DNA of 33,751 nucleotides from Candidatus Nanohalarchaeota archaeon. GTDB taxonomy: Archaea > Nanohalarchaeota > Nanosalinia > Nanosalinales > JAFCCC01. Both the position numbers and the translations under genes were made by a program. Location: positions 1 to 33,751 of the forward strand of contig JAFCCC010000007.1 of NCBI GenBank assembly GCA_017610385.1. Reading direction: 5' to 3'. Every line of letters starts with the position of its first letter. Positions within the stretch are counted from its first letter, which is position 1. The notes beneath the pieces are model-generated. The model was given only the letters and a program-made list of their open reading frames with translations. It did no database searches and was not told the DNA's origin. This document shows, piece by piece, positions 8,402 to 15,303 of the stretch.

Positions 8402-8420
8402 TCCGAGCGCTCGGATTTTT
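8402..8420. promoter_or_regulatory. Perfect GC-rich palindrome followed by T5
   Basis: TCCGAGCGCTCGGA (8402-8415) is a perfect 14-bp palindrome followed by TTTTT, in an otherwise very AT-rich spacer. It lies 69 bases after the stop of 8097-8333 and just before the TATA-like TTTATATT (about 8423-8430) of the EamA gene. It could terminate the upstream transcript or act as an operator for the transporter. The location fits both. Confidence 0.55.
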
Positions 8421-8455
8421 ACTTTATATTCAAATTAAACCAAGTTTGAAGTATT

Positions 8456-9307
8456 ATGAAGAGTTACTTATATGTTGTTTTAGCGACATTATGTTGGAGT
8501 TTTAGTGGGATTTTCATTAAATTAATCGCAAATTCCATTCCATTCATGACGCTTGTATGTTATAGAGCCATTTTCATGTTTTTATTTCTTTTAATTGTTT
8601 GTTCCGTAATTGACAGAAAAACTTTTAAAATCAATAAATCTGATCTTAAAAATTATGTTCTCATTGGATTTCTAATGGCATTAAGTTTGATTTTATTTAC
8701 TAGTGCGATGTATTTTGCCCCAGTTCAAAACGTAATTTTAATCACATATATGTATCCTTTTTTTGTTCTTATTTTTGCATATTTCATTCTTAAAGAAAAA
8801 ATTACAAAAACAAAAATTAGTACGCTACTGATTGCGATTACTGGTTTAGTTATTTTAAACCCTTTGCAAAGTGATTCTATGATTGGAAATTTACTTGCGT
8901 TGGGAAATGCAATTATTTGGGCCCTGTGTATGACACTAATGCGTCATGAAGATATCAATCACGGAATTGGAGATACAATGTGGTTTGGTCTATTTACATT
9001 GATTTTTGTGATACCAATGCCATTTATTTTTGGATTTGGAACTTTATCAGGAAATTTCGTTTATTTACCTGCTCTAGGAATTATTAGCTCTGGGCTCGCT
9101 ATTTTGTTATTTAATCGAGGTTTAGAAAAATTAGATGCAGAAATAACAGCTATTATGGCGTTGATTTCTGAGCCTTTATTTGCAATAATATGGGCAGCCA
9201 TTATTTTATTAGAACCATTAAATTTACGAGTAATCCTCGGTGGTACCATAGTAATTCTTTCTGGGATTTATCTACAAATGCATTCGAGAAAATTAAAAAT
9301 AAGTTGA
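8456..9307 (+). CDS. EamA/DMT-family membrane transporter
   Basis: The 283-residue integral membrane protein has about ten hydrophobic helices in two homologous EamA repeats. The first repeat carries ATLCWSFSGIFIKL and AMYFAPVQNVILITYMYPFFVLIFAYFILKEKI; the second carries ALGNAIIWALCMTLM and ALISEPLFAIIWAAIILLE. This is the drug/metabolite transporter superfamily, which exports or imports amino acids, nucleosides or other metabolites. The substrate cannot be assigned. Start ATG at 8456 follows a TATA box at about 8423-8430, so the mRNA is nearly leaderless. Confidence 0.93.
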   Translation: MKSYLYVVLATLCWSFSGIFIKLIANSIPFMTLVCYRAIFMFLFLLIVCSVIDRKTFKINKSDLKNYVLIGFLMALSLILFTSAMYFAPVQNVILITYMYPFFVLIFAYFILKEKITKTKISTLLIAITGLVILNPLQSDSMIGNLLALGNAIIWALCMTLMRHEDINHGIGDTMWFGLFTLIFVIPMPFIFGFGTLSGNFVYLPALGIISSGLAILLFNRGLEKLDAEITAIMALISEPLFAIIWAAIILLEPLNLRVILGGTIVILSGIYLQMHSRKLKIS

Positions 9308-9328
9308 GAGGTCGATTCTTAGGCCGAC

Positions 9329-10066
9329 CTATAGAATTTCATAAGTAATTGAAACTGTAGCTCGAAGTTCTACATCTGCGGGCTGAATTGAAGTTGATTC
9401 CATTGCTCCGAAGGTATCTTTTGTATAACCCAAGTAACGATTAATCGATCCGTAATAAAAGTTACTTTCAGAAATACTTCTGGGTTTTCCTAAAGATAGT
9501 CCTAAAGAATCAGCTAAGCTATTTGCTTTTTCCTTTGCTTTAACTGCCGCACTGTCTAAAACCTGAGCTTTAACTTCTGCTTCTTTATCCTTTGAAAGAG
9601 TGTAAGTTACGCTCTGAATTACATTTGCTTCAGCACCAACAGAATCATCTATAATCACCCCAACATCATCTAGGTTTTTTGTGGTGATTTTTAAGATGTG
9701 TGTTGTTTCAAAGCCAAGACTTGTTCTCTTTTCTTTTGAATAATCATATTTTTCGTAGATATTGAAAGAATATGTTTCTATATCTCCTGAAAGAACTCCT
9801 AATCTCTTAATTACACGAATTATGTTATTAGAAATTTGTGAATTCTGTTCTAGACTTTCCTTGGAGGTATCTGCAAGAACTTTGACTCCTAAGAATATTT
9901 CCGCTTGGTCTGGCTCTACAGAGTTTTCTACAGTTCCACTTACTTGAATTGTTCTAGGATCTTGTGTATTTACCTGGAATTTTGAGCTAGATACGGTAAC
10001 TAATCCAGCAGCCAAAATAATAGCAACAACTACAAGTCCGAATTGAAGTGCGTTTTTTGTTTCCAT
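9329..10066 (-). CDS. SIMPL-domain (DUF541) exported protein
   Basis: A SIMPL/DUF541 protein. A hydrophobic signal or anchor (about residues 5-25 from the chosen start) is followed by the conserved opening IQVSGTVENSVEPDQAEIFLGVKV and central GDIETYSFNIYEKYDY. The end motif is AQVLDSAAVKAKEKANSLADSLGLSLGKPRSISE with a final ADVELRATVSITYEI. SIMPL proteins are periplasmic or extracellular oligomers linked in bacteria to oxidative stress; the archaeal role is unknown. The frame opens at GTG 10075, but AGGTGA overlaps that codon and sits 5-6 bases before ATG 10066, which I choose. It follows the HTH membrane gene by 12 bases in one operon. Confidence 0.9.
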   Translation of the reverse strand: METKNALQFGLVVVAIILAAGLVTVSSSKFQVNTQDPRTIQVSGTVENSVEPDQAEIFLGVKVLADTSKESLEQNSQISNNIIRVIKRLGVLSGDIETYSFNIYEKYDYSKEKRTSLGFETTHILKITTKNLDDVGVIIDDSVGAEANVIQSVTYTLSKDKEAEVKAQVLDSAAVKAKEKANSLADSLGLSLGKPRSISESNFYYGSINRYLGYTKDTFGAMESTSIQPADVELRATVSITYEIL

Positions 10067-10078
10067 ATTTTTCACCTT

Positions 10079-10618
10079 TTATTTTTTTCTTTTCCAGTAA
10101 GAGTATGATAAAAGTCCGATCGTAACTAAAATTAATCCAATATACAAAAATGGAACACAATTCGAGGTTAATTGTGTAGACTTTGTTCCTCCTTGCACCA
10201 TCGCATCTCCAACAACATTCATGGATTTTATTAACATTTCTGGTTGATTAAAAGTAATTCTTGGAATATTTCCATTAATAAATTCATTTAAAAAAAGAGT
10301 TACAAACGCCCCAATTCCCAAAACAAACGAAATAATTGTTGTACTTAAAATCAACGTTACTGTGGTTTGTGGAATGACTAATCTTTTTCCCTGTTGCGTC
10401 AAAGAATAAATAACTCTTTTTCTTCCTTCTATGGCTTCTCGCTTAACTAAACCCGAATTTTGCAAAACTTTTAAATGTTCGACAATAGTAGATTTATGTT
10501 TTCCTAATATTTGTGATAAATATGTTGGGGTTGTGCCTCTGCGGCCTAATTCTTTTAATATTTCTGCTCTAGTTTCAGAGGACAATGCTTCAAACACATC
10601 TCGATTAATTTCCGTCAT
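10079..10618 (-). CDS. Membrane-anchored ArsR-type HTH regulator
   Basis: The N-terminal 75 residues are a winged helix (VFEALSSETRAEILKELGRRGTTPTYLSQILGKHKSTIVEHLKVLQNSGLV, then a basic wing RKRVIYSLT). Two hydrophobic helices follow (about 87-111 and 156-175) and flank an extracellular loop of about 45 residues with one cysteine. This makes it a membrane-tethered one-component regulator that could sense an envelope signal. It is the first gene of an operon with the SIMPL protein, a plausible target or ligand-handling partner. A palindrome covers its TATA box, suggesting autoregulation. Confidence 0.87.
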   Translation of the reverse strand: MTEINRDVFEALSSETRAEILKELGRRGTTPTYLSQILGKHKSTIVEHLKVLQNSGLVKREAIEGRKRVIYSLTQQGKRLVIPQTTVTLILSTTIISFVLGIGAFVTLFLNEFINGNIPRITFNQPEMLIKSMNVVGDAMVQGGTKSTQLTSNCVPFLYIGLILVTIGLLSYSYWKRKK

Positions 10619-10645
10619 AATTCTCTATAAATAAAGAATGTTTGG

Positions 10646-10659
10646 CCATTTATAAATGG
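10646..10659. promoter_or_regulatory. Palindrome overlapping the HTH gene's TATA box
   Basis: CCATTTATAAATGG is a perfect 14-bp palindrome with the TATA box TTTATAAA at its centre, 28-41 bases upstream of the HTH-SIMPL operon start. A protein bound here would block TBP/TFB. The obvious candidate is the HTH protein itself. Confidence 0.6.
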
Positions 10660-10762
10660 TTTGCAGATTGTTTGGTCAGAAGCAAACAAGTGTTTTATTT
10701 AAAATCAAAGATTGGTTGGTTATACCCAAAAAATAGAAAAATAAGGGGGATTTGGGTCCCTC

Positions 10763-11260
10763 TTAAATTAAATATTGGCTGGAATTATGGTCTAAATCTA
10801 AGAAATGATCAGCAGATTCTTTACTTTCTTTGGATGCTGATTTTCCAAAAGCCATAACTTCTACTCTAACTCCTTTTGACTTTAAATCATTTATAAGTGC
10901 TTGAAAATCTCCATCACCTGAAACTACAATAACTACATCCACTTTTGATGATATATTCAATGCATCAATTGCAAGACCCATATCCCAATCTCCTTTTTTT
11001 GCTCCACCATAAAATGTTTTTAGTTCTTTTATTTTAACTTCATATCCGATTTTATCTAAAGCATCAAAGAAAGATTGTTCTTCGGGGATATCCGCTCTAA
11101 TAACATACGCTAAAGCCCTAATAAGTCTTCTGCCTTGTAAACCTTTAGTCAAAATATTTTTGAAATTGACTTTCTTTCCGTAGAGATTCTTCGCTGAATA
11201 ATACATATTTTGTACATCAACAAAAACCGCCACTTTTTGCTCGTTGTGTATTCCACTCAT
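10763..11260 (-). CDS. NYN-domain (LabA/DUF88-like) PIN-fold ribonuclease
   Basis: The NYN fold is visible from KVAVFVDVQNMYYSAKN (first catalytic Asp) through WDMGLAIDALNIS (second Asp) to VDVVIVVSGDGDFQALINDLKSKGVRVEVMAFG (the SGDGDF motif with the last two Asp). These four acids coordinate metal in LabA/DUF88 PIN-like RNases, which cleave RNA. The open frame extends to 11320, but ATG 11260 is preceded by the Shine-Dalgarno AAAGGAGAT at 4 bases and a TATA box TTTATATATTTAAA at about 11296-11310, so the N-terminal 20 codons are excluded. At 165 residues it is a single-domain enzyme. Confidence 0.9.
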   Translation of the reverse strand: MSGIHNEQKVAVFVDVQNMYYSAKNLYGKKVNFKNILTKGLQGRRLIRALAYVIRADIPEEQSFFDALDKIGYEVKIKELKTFYGGAKKGDWDMGLAIDALNISSKVDVVIVVSGDGDFQALINDLKSKGVRVEVMAFGKSASKESKESADHFLDLDHNSSQYLI

Positions 11261-11361
11261 TTTAATCTCCTTTAATATTTGAGCTGATTCAAATAAATCT
11301 TTTAAATATATAAAACTCACACAAACAACAAATTTTTATAACAGGAAACCAAATTATTAAT

Positions 11362-11727
11362 ATGGTTGATCAATTATATCCTGAAATCTCGAAAAAAGAC
11401 TTTGAAAAGATATTAAAAAAAATAGCAATCAACGAACAAAAAGAAGACAGAAAAACACTAGAACAAGAATTAAACTCTCAAGGAGATATTAAAGAGTCCA
11501 CACTAGAAAATAAAGAAACATCACATTTCATAGAAGAAAACAAAGAAAATCTAAATCTACCAAAAGAAACACCAGATAGTGAAGTAGAAAAGAAAGTTAG
11601 CCAAATTGAAAAAAAAGCTGTTTCATTAATAATTGCTCATTTGCGAAAAAAAGGTTATTCTGAGGATTTCGTGAAAAAAAATATTGATTTAATTGAAGAC
11701 GCGGTTTATGATATTTTGTATATGTAA
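11362..11727 (+). CDS. Hypothetical charged protein with C-terminal helical domain
   Basis: I recognise no family. The 121 residues are very rich in Lys and Glu. A short N-terminal helix (YPEISKKDFEKILKKIA) is followed by a low-complexity acidic linker (about 35-75). The C-terminal segment is a predicted helical bundle (SLIIAHLRKKGYSEDFVKKNIDLIEDAVYDIL) that superficially resembles a UBA-like or small three-helix module. It has no cysteines or membrane segment. TATA-like sequence at about 11333-11340 puts transcription start near the ATG. It is divergent from the NYN nuclease. Confidence 0.7.
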   Translation: MVDQLYPEISKKDFEKILKKIAINEQKEDRKTLEQELNSQGDIKESTLENKETSHFIEENKENLNLPKETPDSEVEKKVSQIEKKAVSLIIAHLRKKGYSEDFVKKNIDLIEDAVYDILYM

Positions 11728-11780
11728 TTACAAGGATATTTTGCGGACCATACTTATTTTAATATTTTGTAGAGATTTAA

Positions 11781-11942
11781 TCACTTTTTAATTTTTGAAT
11801 AAGAAACATGACCACAGTTTCTACAAACTTTTTTAACAAAGTCCACATTTTCAAAATATTTTAACGAATCTTTTATTCTACGTTCTTTTTCAGAATCCAT
11901 CGGTTCTAATCTAACTTTTGAACCACACAACACACAATACAT
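11781..11942 (-). CDS. Small two-CxxC zinc-ribbon protein, 53 aa
   Basis: A short gene reading MYCVLCGSKVRLEP at the start and KVCRNCGHVSYSKIKK at the end, with an intervening charged helix (DSEKERRIKDSLKYF). The two CxxC pairs (C3/C6 and C40/C43) make a complete four-cysteine zinc ribbon. A Shine-Dalgarno GAGGT lies 6 bases before the ATG. The gene begins 8 bases after the stop of the gene at 11951-12337, so the two are probably one operon. Function unknown; such ribbons usually bind nucleic acid or a protein partner. Confidence 0.75.
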   Translation of the reverse strand: MYCVLCGSKVRLEPMDSEKERRIKDSLKYFENVDFVKKVCRNCGHVSYSKIKK

Positions 11943-11950
11943 TTTAAACC

Positions 11951-12337
11951 TCATGGAAGATAATTGTATTTTGGTTCCAATGGAACTTTCTTGGGTTTTT
12001 CAACTTCCTCTTTTTCACTATGGTGTTTTTCAGTTATATGTTTGTCTAATACTTCTCTTGATTCAAACTTATCCTCGCAATATGGACAAATGTAAACTTC
12101 TATTGGTTTTTGTTCTTCTGTGGTTTTCTTTTCTGGATTAGAAGTTGCTTTAGTCATGACAGAGAAAATAAATGCAATTATGCCTAAACCACATAAAACA
12201 TAGCCTGCAGCATCTAACATAGTTCCCAATCCCTGAGCACTGAAAAAAGATAAAGTCCTTTTTAGCATTTTATTTGCTAAAATAAGAAAAAGTCCGATTA
12301 GTGCGGTACCCAAAGAGATTGCAATTGGTCCTTCCAT
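11951..12337 (-). CDS. Two-helix membrane protein with cytoplasmic C2H2 zinc finger
   Basis: From ATG 12337 the product is about 128 residues. There are two transmembrane helices (about 4-23 and 43-63), then a polar linker and a classical C2H2 finger (YICPYCEDKFESREVLDKHITEKH). A Glu/Lys/Pro tail ends in PLEPKYNYLP. The frame opens at 12385, but residues before 12337 are polar and lack a ribosome site. C2H2 fingers are rare in archaea and rarer on membrane proteins. This one could tether DNA, RNA or a partner to the membrane. It lies divergent from orc1/cdc6 across a likely origin-side spacer. Confidence 0.75.
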   Translation of the reverse strand: MEGPIAISLGTALIGLFLILANKMLKRTLSFFSAQGLGTMLDAAGYVLCGLGIIAFIFSVMTKATSNPEKKTTEEQKPIEVYICPYCEDKFESREVLDKHITEKHHSEKEEVEKPKKVPLEPKYNYLP

Positions 12338-12391
12338 ACTTCCAAATTGAATTTTGTAATTTATCAATTTTTCCTTACAAAACAATATATC

Positions 12392-12401
12392 CTATCGGAA
12401 C
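12392..12401 (+). other. Candidate origin-recognition repeat, upstream copy
   Basis: CTATCGGAAC lies in the 79-base spacer between the zinc-finger membrane gene and orc1/cdc6. The same 10-mer recurs just after orc1/cdc6 at 13438-13447. Archaeal initiators often bind repeats flanking their own gene. The motif is shorter than a classical ORB, so this is a candidate only. Confidence 0.4.
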
Positions 12402-12416
12402 GCTTAATATTCCATT

Positions 12417-13433
12417 ATGTATGATAATTCTATTATTCAAAATGCCGAAGTTCTAAGAGAAAATTTTCTCCCAGAAACGTTATTTCATAGACAAACACAA
12501 ATTAAATCAATTGAACGAAATTTAAGCCCAATTTTAAAAGATCAAGAAGGGAATAATGTGATTATTTTTGGTCCACCAGGAGTTGGAAAAACCAGTAGTT
12601 CTAAATACGTGACTCGAGAACTTGCAAGAAATACAACCAAATTATTTAGAGCCTATGTTAACTGCTGGGTACATTATTCTTCGTTCAAAGCAGTGTATAA
12701 AATTCTAGAGCAAACTTCAAGTATATTAACGATTTCCAGGAAAGGTACAGGAACAGAAGAATTATTAGAAAAATTATCAACAATTTTAAAGAATAAAAAA
12801 GGAGTTATTATTTTAGATGAAGTAGATCAACTAGAAGATGATCGTTTATTATATGATTTATTAGAAATACAAAATTTATCATTGATTTTAATTGCAAACA
12901 AAGACACTTTTCTATATGATTCTGATCCGAGAATTCAAAGCAGATTATTGGGTTGTGATAGAATAAAATATACAAATTATTCTATACAGGAACTTGTATC
13001 TATTCTAAAAGATCGGGCAAAATTTGGGTTAATGCCTGGGACAATTTCAAATGAAATCTTATTAGAAATTGCTAAAAATTCTGGGGGGGATGCTAGAATT
13101 TCTATTTCTATATTGAGAATTGCAGCGCAGGAAGCAGAAGAAAACAATCAAGACAAGATTATAATAAATAATATTAAGAACTCTGTACAAACCGCCACTA
13201 TTGAAAATAAAAGAAAAAGCATTTCTCAATTAAACAAACATCAAAGACTTCTTTATCAAATTATTGAAAAGAATAATAAGATTGGTTCTAAAGAATTATA
13301 TGAAAAATATTATAGTCAAACTAAAGAAACAGTTGTGGATAGAACACTAAGAAAATATCTATCAAAATTAGAACATTATAATTTAATTTCTTGTGAGGGA
13401 AACGGGCGCTGGAGAAAGTACAATTTAAAATAA
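12417..13433 (+). CDS. cdc6: Orc1/Cdc6-type replication initiator
   Basis: AAA+ initiator ATPase that binds origin repeats and recruits MCM. Walker A is GPPGVGKT (about residues 51-58), Walker B is IILDEVDQL (about 132-138), sensor 1 is LILIANK, and sensor 2 is GGDARISISILRIAA. A C-terminal winged helix (about 265-338) recognises DNA. At 338 residues it is a compact version (370-420 is common). Start ATG 12417 gives a short N-terminus before the first AAA+ helix. The copy of CTATCGGAAC on each side and the divergent upstream gene are consistent with an origin nearby. This is the only initiator gene in the window. Confidence 0.95.
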   Translation: MYDNSIIQNAEVLRENFLPETLFHRQTQIKSIERNLSPILKDQEGNNVIIFGPPGVGKTSSSKYVTRELARNTTKLFRAYVNCWVHYSSFKAVYKILEQTSSILTISRKGTGTEELLEKLSTILKNKKGVIILDEVDQLEDDRLLYDLLEIQNLSLILIANKDTFLYDSDPRIQSRLLGCDRIKYTNYSIQELVSILKDRAKFGLMPGTISNEILLEIAKNSGGDARISISILRIAAQEAEENNQDKIIINNIKNSVQTATIENKRKSISQLNKHQRLLYQIIEKNNKIGSKELYEKYYSQTKETVVDRTLRKYLSKLEHYNLISCEGNGRWRKYNLK

Positions 13434-13437
13434 GAAA

Positions 13438-13456
13438 CTATCGGAACATACGGAAC
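13438..13456 (+). other. Candidate origin-recognition repeat, downstream double copy
   Basis: CTATCGGAAC (13438-13447) is followed by ACGGAAC, so CGGAAC occurs twice 9 bases apart (13442 and 13451), directly after the orc1/cdc6 stop codon. It matches the copy upstream of the gene. It could equally be a promoter-proximal element for 13515-13778. Confidence 0.4.
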
Positions 13457-13514
13457 AGTGCATTGAGTGGTCTTTTTAAAACAACCTTAGTCAAGTAAAG
13501 TTTAGTGATTAAAA

Positions 13515-13778
13515 ATGAAACATATTATCTCCCCTCAAACACTTGCCAATTTAAAATTACAACAATGGCAAAGTTCAATGAACTTTAATTCCTTAGAAAA
13601 AAGTTCATATACTAAATTGGCCACTAAACTTGGTCGAAATGATTTGTTTAATGATTCAATGAGTAATGATGTGTCTGTTCCTTTGTTACTTTCAATGATT
13701 GTCTCGCTAAAAAATGAAATAGAAGATATGCAAGATGAAATTGAACTTTCACGAATTCATGCTGTCCAGGGGGCCTAA
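13515..13778 (+). CDS. Hypothetical small helical protein
   Basis: The 87-residue soluble protein has a Ser/Asn/Gln-rich first half and a C-terminal amphipathic helix (PLLLSMIVSLKNEIEDMQDEIE) that could form a coiled coil. I see no known family, cysteines or signal. TATA-like CTTTTTAAAAC at about 13472-13482 precedes the ATG by about 35 bases. A G5/C5 hairpin terminator overlaps its stop codon, so it is a self-contained unit. Confidence 0.65.
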   Translation: MKHIISPQTLANLKLQQWQSSMNFNSLEKSSYTKLATKLGRNDLFNDSMSNDVSVPLLLSMIVSLKNEIEDMQDEIELSRIHAVQGA

Positions 13779-13790
13779 CCCCCTTTCCTA
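13768..13790 (+). terminator. G5/C5 hairpin terminator
   Basis: AGGGGG (13768-13773) and CCCCCT (13779-13784) form a 6-bp hairpin around a 5-base loop that contains the TAA stop of the preceding gene. A pyrimidine-rich TTTCCTACTTCTTTC tract follows. The stem is far more GC-rich than its surroundings. Confidence 0.65.
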
Positions 13791-13946
13791 CTTCTTTCAC
13801 CTTTCTCATATTTTTTATTTCTACTAGAATCTACTAGACGTTTGGCATAGAACTAAACATTTTGCAAGATTTGAAATAATATTGAGTACTAACTAGTAAT
13901 ATTATTTAAAGATTCTAATCCAGTTGCAATTATGGTTGTGATGTAA

Positions 13947-14609
13947 ATGAATAGGGAAGGCTATTTTATTGGATTTTTTCCGCCAGGAGACATACAAAAA
14001 ATACATAGACGGTGGGTAGAGAGTAATCAGACTCTTCTTATTAGTCAGGGATGGGAACCTTACGAAGATACGATTGTAGAGTGGATGCCAAAGTCTATAA
14101 TTCCAAAAATGGGGCGTTCAAAAGATTTAAAGAAAATAACAACGCATGCAACAGTAATTTATGTTGGAGGAATAGATGAAGAAATGGGGGACTTGTCTAG
14201 AGGATTAAGAAATTTATCAGGTCATTGGCGTTGTTCTGATAAAAGACCTTTACACTTTGAAACAGACGGCATAACTTATCTTCCTGGAGGACAAAACCCA
14301 GCATATCTTGCTCTGGTTCTGCAAGAAATATATGAGAGGGATGGTGAATCTTATTTGGCAGAAATTAGAGCAGATATAGATTCATTAAGAAAAAGTGTAT
14401 GTGTGGATACAAAAAAAGCTATTTCAAGGTATTATGAGCCGCATTTAACTCTTGCACGTGCTGGAGAATTATTAAACGCTAAAAAAGATGCTCCCATATT
14501 TCAATTACCGTTTTCTCAATCATTTGAAATTAATTGGCTTTACCTTGTAAGAAGCACAACAACTCATTCAAAACATAAATATACGGTTTTGGAGGCTTTC
14601 GCAATTTGA
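13947..14609 (+). CDS. 2H phosphoesterase-superfamily protein, copy A
   Basis: Two HxT motifs define the fold: THATVIY (H67, T69) and PHLTLAR (H166, T168), spaced as in LigT/ThpR-type 2H phosphoesterases. Those enzymes cleave 2',3'-cyclic phosphates, 2'-5' linkages or cyclic nucleotide derivatives in RNA and nucleotide metabolism. At 220 residues it is slightly longer than minimal LigT (about 180) and diverges strongly between the motifs, so the substrate is open. A GTGATG sequence upstream acts as ribosome site. The next gene is a second 2H protein 9 bases later, sharing little sequence beyond the motifs. Confidence 0.78.
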   Translation: MNREGYFIGFFPPGDIQKIHRRWVESNQTLLISQGWEPYEDTIVEWMPKSIIPKMGRSKDLKKITTHATVIYVGGIDEEMGDLSRGLRNLSGHWRCSDKRPLHFETDGITYLPGGQNPAYLALVLQEIYERDGESYLAEIRADIDSLRKSVCVDTKKAISRYYEPHLTLARAGELLNAKKDAPIFQLPFSQSFEINWLYLVRSTTTHSKHKYTVLEAFAI

Positions 14610-14618
14610 GGTAATAAA

Positions 14619-15272
14619 ATGTCAGAATCTAATTACTTTGTTGCGATACTCTGTCCAGAACCAATAACCAAAGAGCAATCAGAGTTTTTAAGAACATATG
14701 ATAAAAAAATAAGAGACTGTAATTGGATTCCTGTAAAAGACCATTTTGAAGGTCGTTCTGACTCTACGCACCTAACCATCAAATATTTTGGAAGCTTAAC
14801 TCGGGCACACGCTAAATGGTACACAGAAAAAGTTAGGGATCTAATCAAAAATGATGCATTATTCAGAAATAGAATTGGAAGATTATATTTAGGAACTACA
14901 GATATAGGATATCTAGAAGATGATAAGAAACCTACCGCAATGGTTTGGAAAGTGATTGAAGAAGAATATGAAGGTAGAGCTAAAACATTGAGGGAACTTA
15001 TTGACAAAGCTTTTGATGAACTTATTACAGAATCTCAAGAGATCTCAACAGAGGATTTTCCAAAAATAGAAGTCCCAGAACACGTATTTGATTTGGATTT
15101 GCACCTAAGTTTAGGTAGATCTCAAAAAGACAAAACACCTAAAAAAGTTCTGGGTTTAACCGCTCCTGAAGGTGGAATTTGGACTACAGACTCTTTTCAT
15201 TTAGTTGAAAGTAATAGAAAAGAAGACGGTTCTGTAATTTATAGAATTTTTGATACTATTTCTTTAATTTAA
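14619..15272 (+). CDS. 2H phosphoesterase-superfamily protein, copy B
   Basis: It carries the two catalytic signatures STHLTIKYFG (H51, T53) and DLHLSLGR (H162, S164) of 2H phosphoesterases. The first motif matches RNA 2',3'-cyclic phosphodiesterase/2'-5' ligase proteins most closely. About 35 extra residues (roughly 95-150, acidic) separate the halves compared with minimal LigT, giving 217 residues. A GAGGT ribosome site overlaps the stop of copy A, so the pair is translationally coupled. The third gene of the run is a tRNA-guanine transglycosylase, which makes an RNA-processing role plausible. Confidence 0.82.
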   Translation: MSESNYFVAILCPEPITKEQSEFLRTYDKKIRDCNWIPVKDHFEGRSDSTHLTIKYFGSLTRAHAKWYTEKVRDLIKNDALFRNRIGRLYLGTTDIGYLEDDKKPTAMVWKVIEEEYEGRAKTLRELIDKAFDELITESQEISTEDFPKIEVPEHVFDLDLHLSLGRSQKDKTPKKVLGLTAPEGGIWTTDSFHLVESNRKEDGSVIYRIFDTISLI

Positions 15273-15303
15273 GATTTAAGTCTTTGTTTGAAAAAGATAA
15301 ATT

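Noticed and set aside
10642-10857. Forward 71-codon frame
   Set aside because: It starts inside the operator/TATA region of the HTH gene and overlaps the 3' end of the NYN nuclease; composition is not protein-like.
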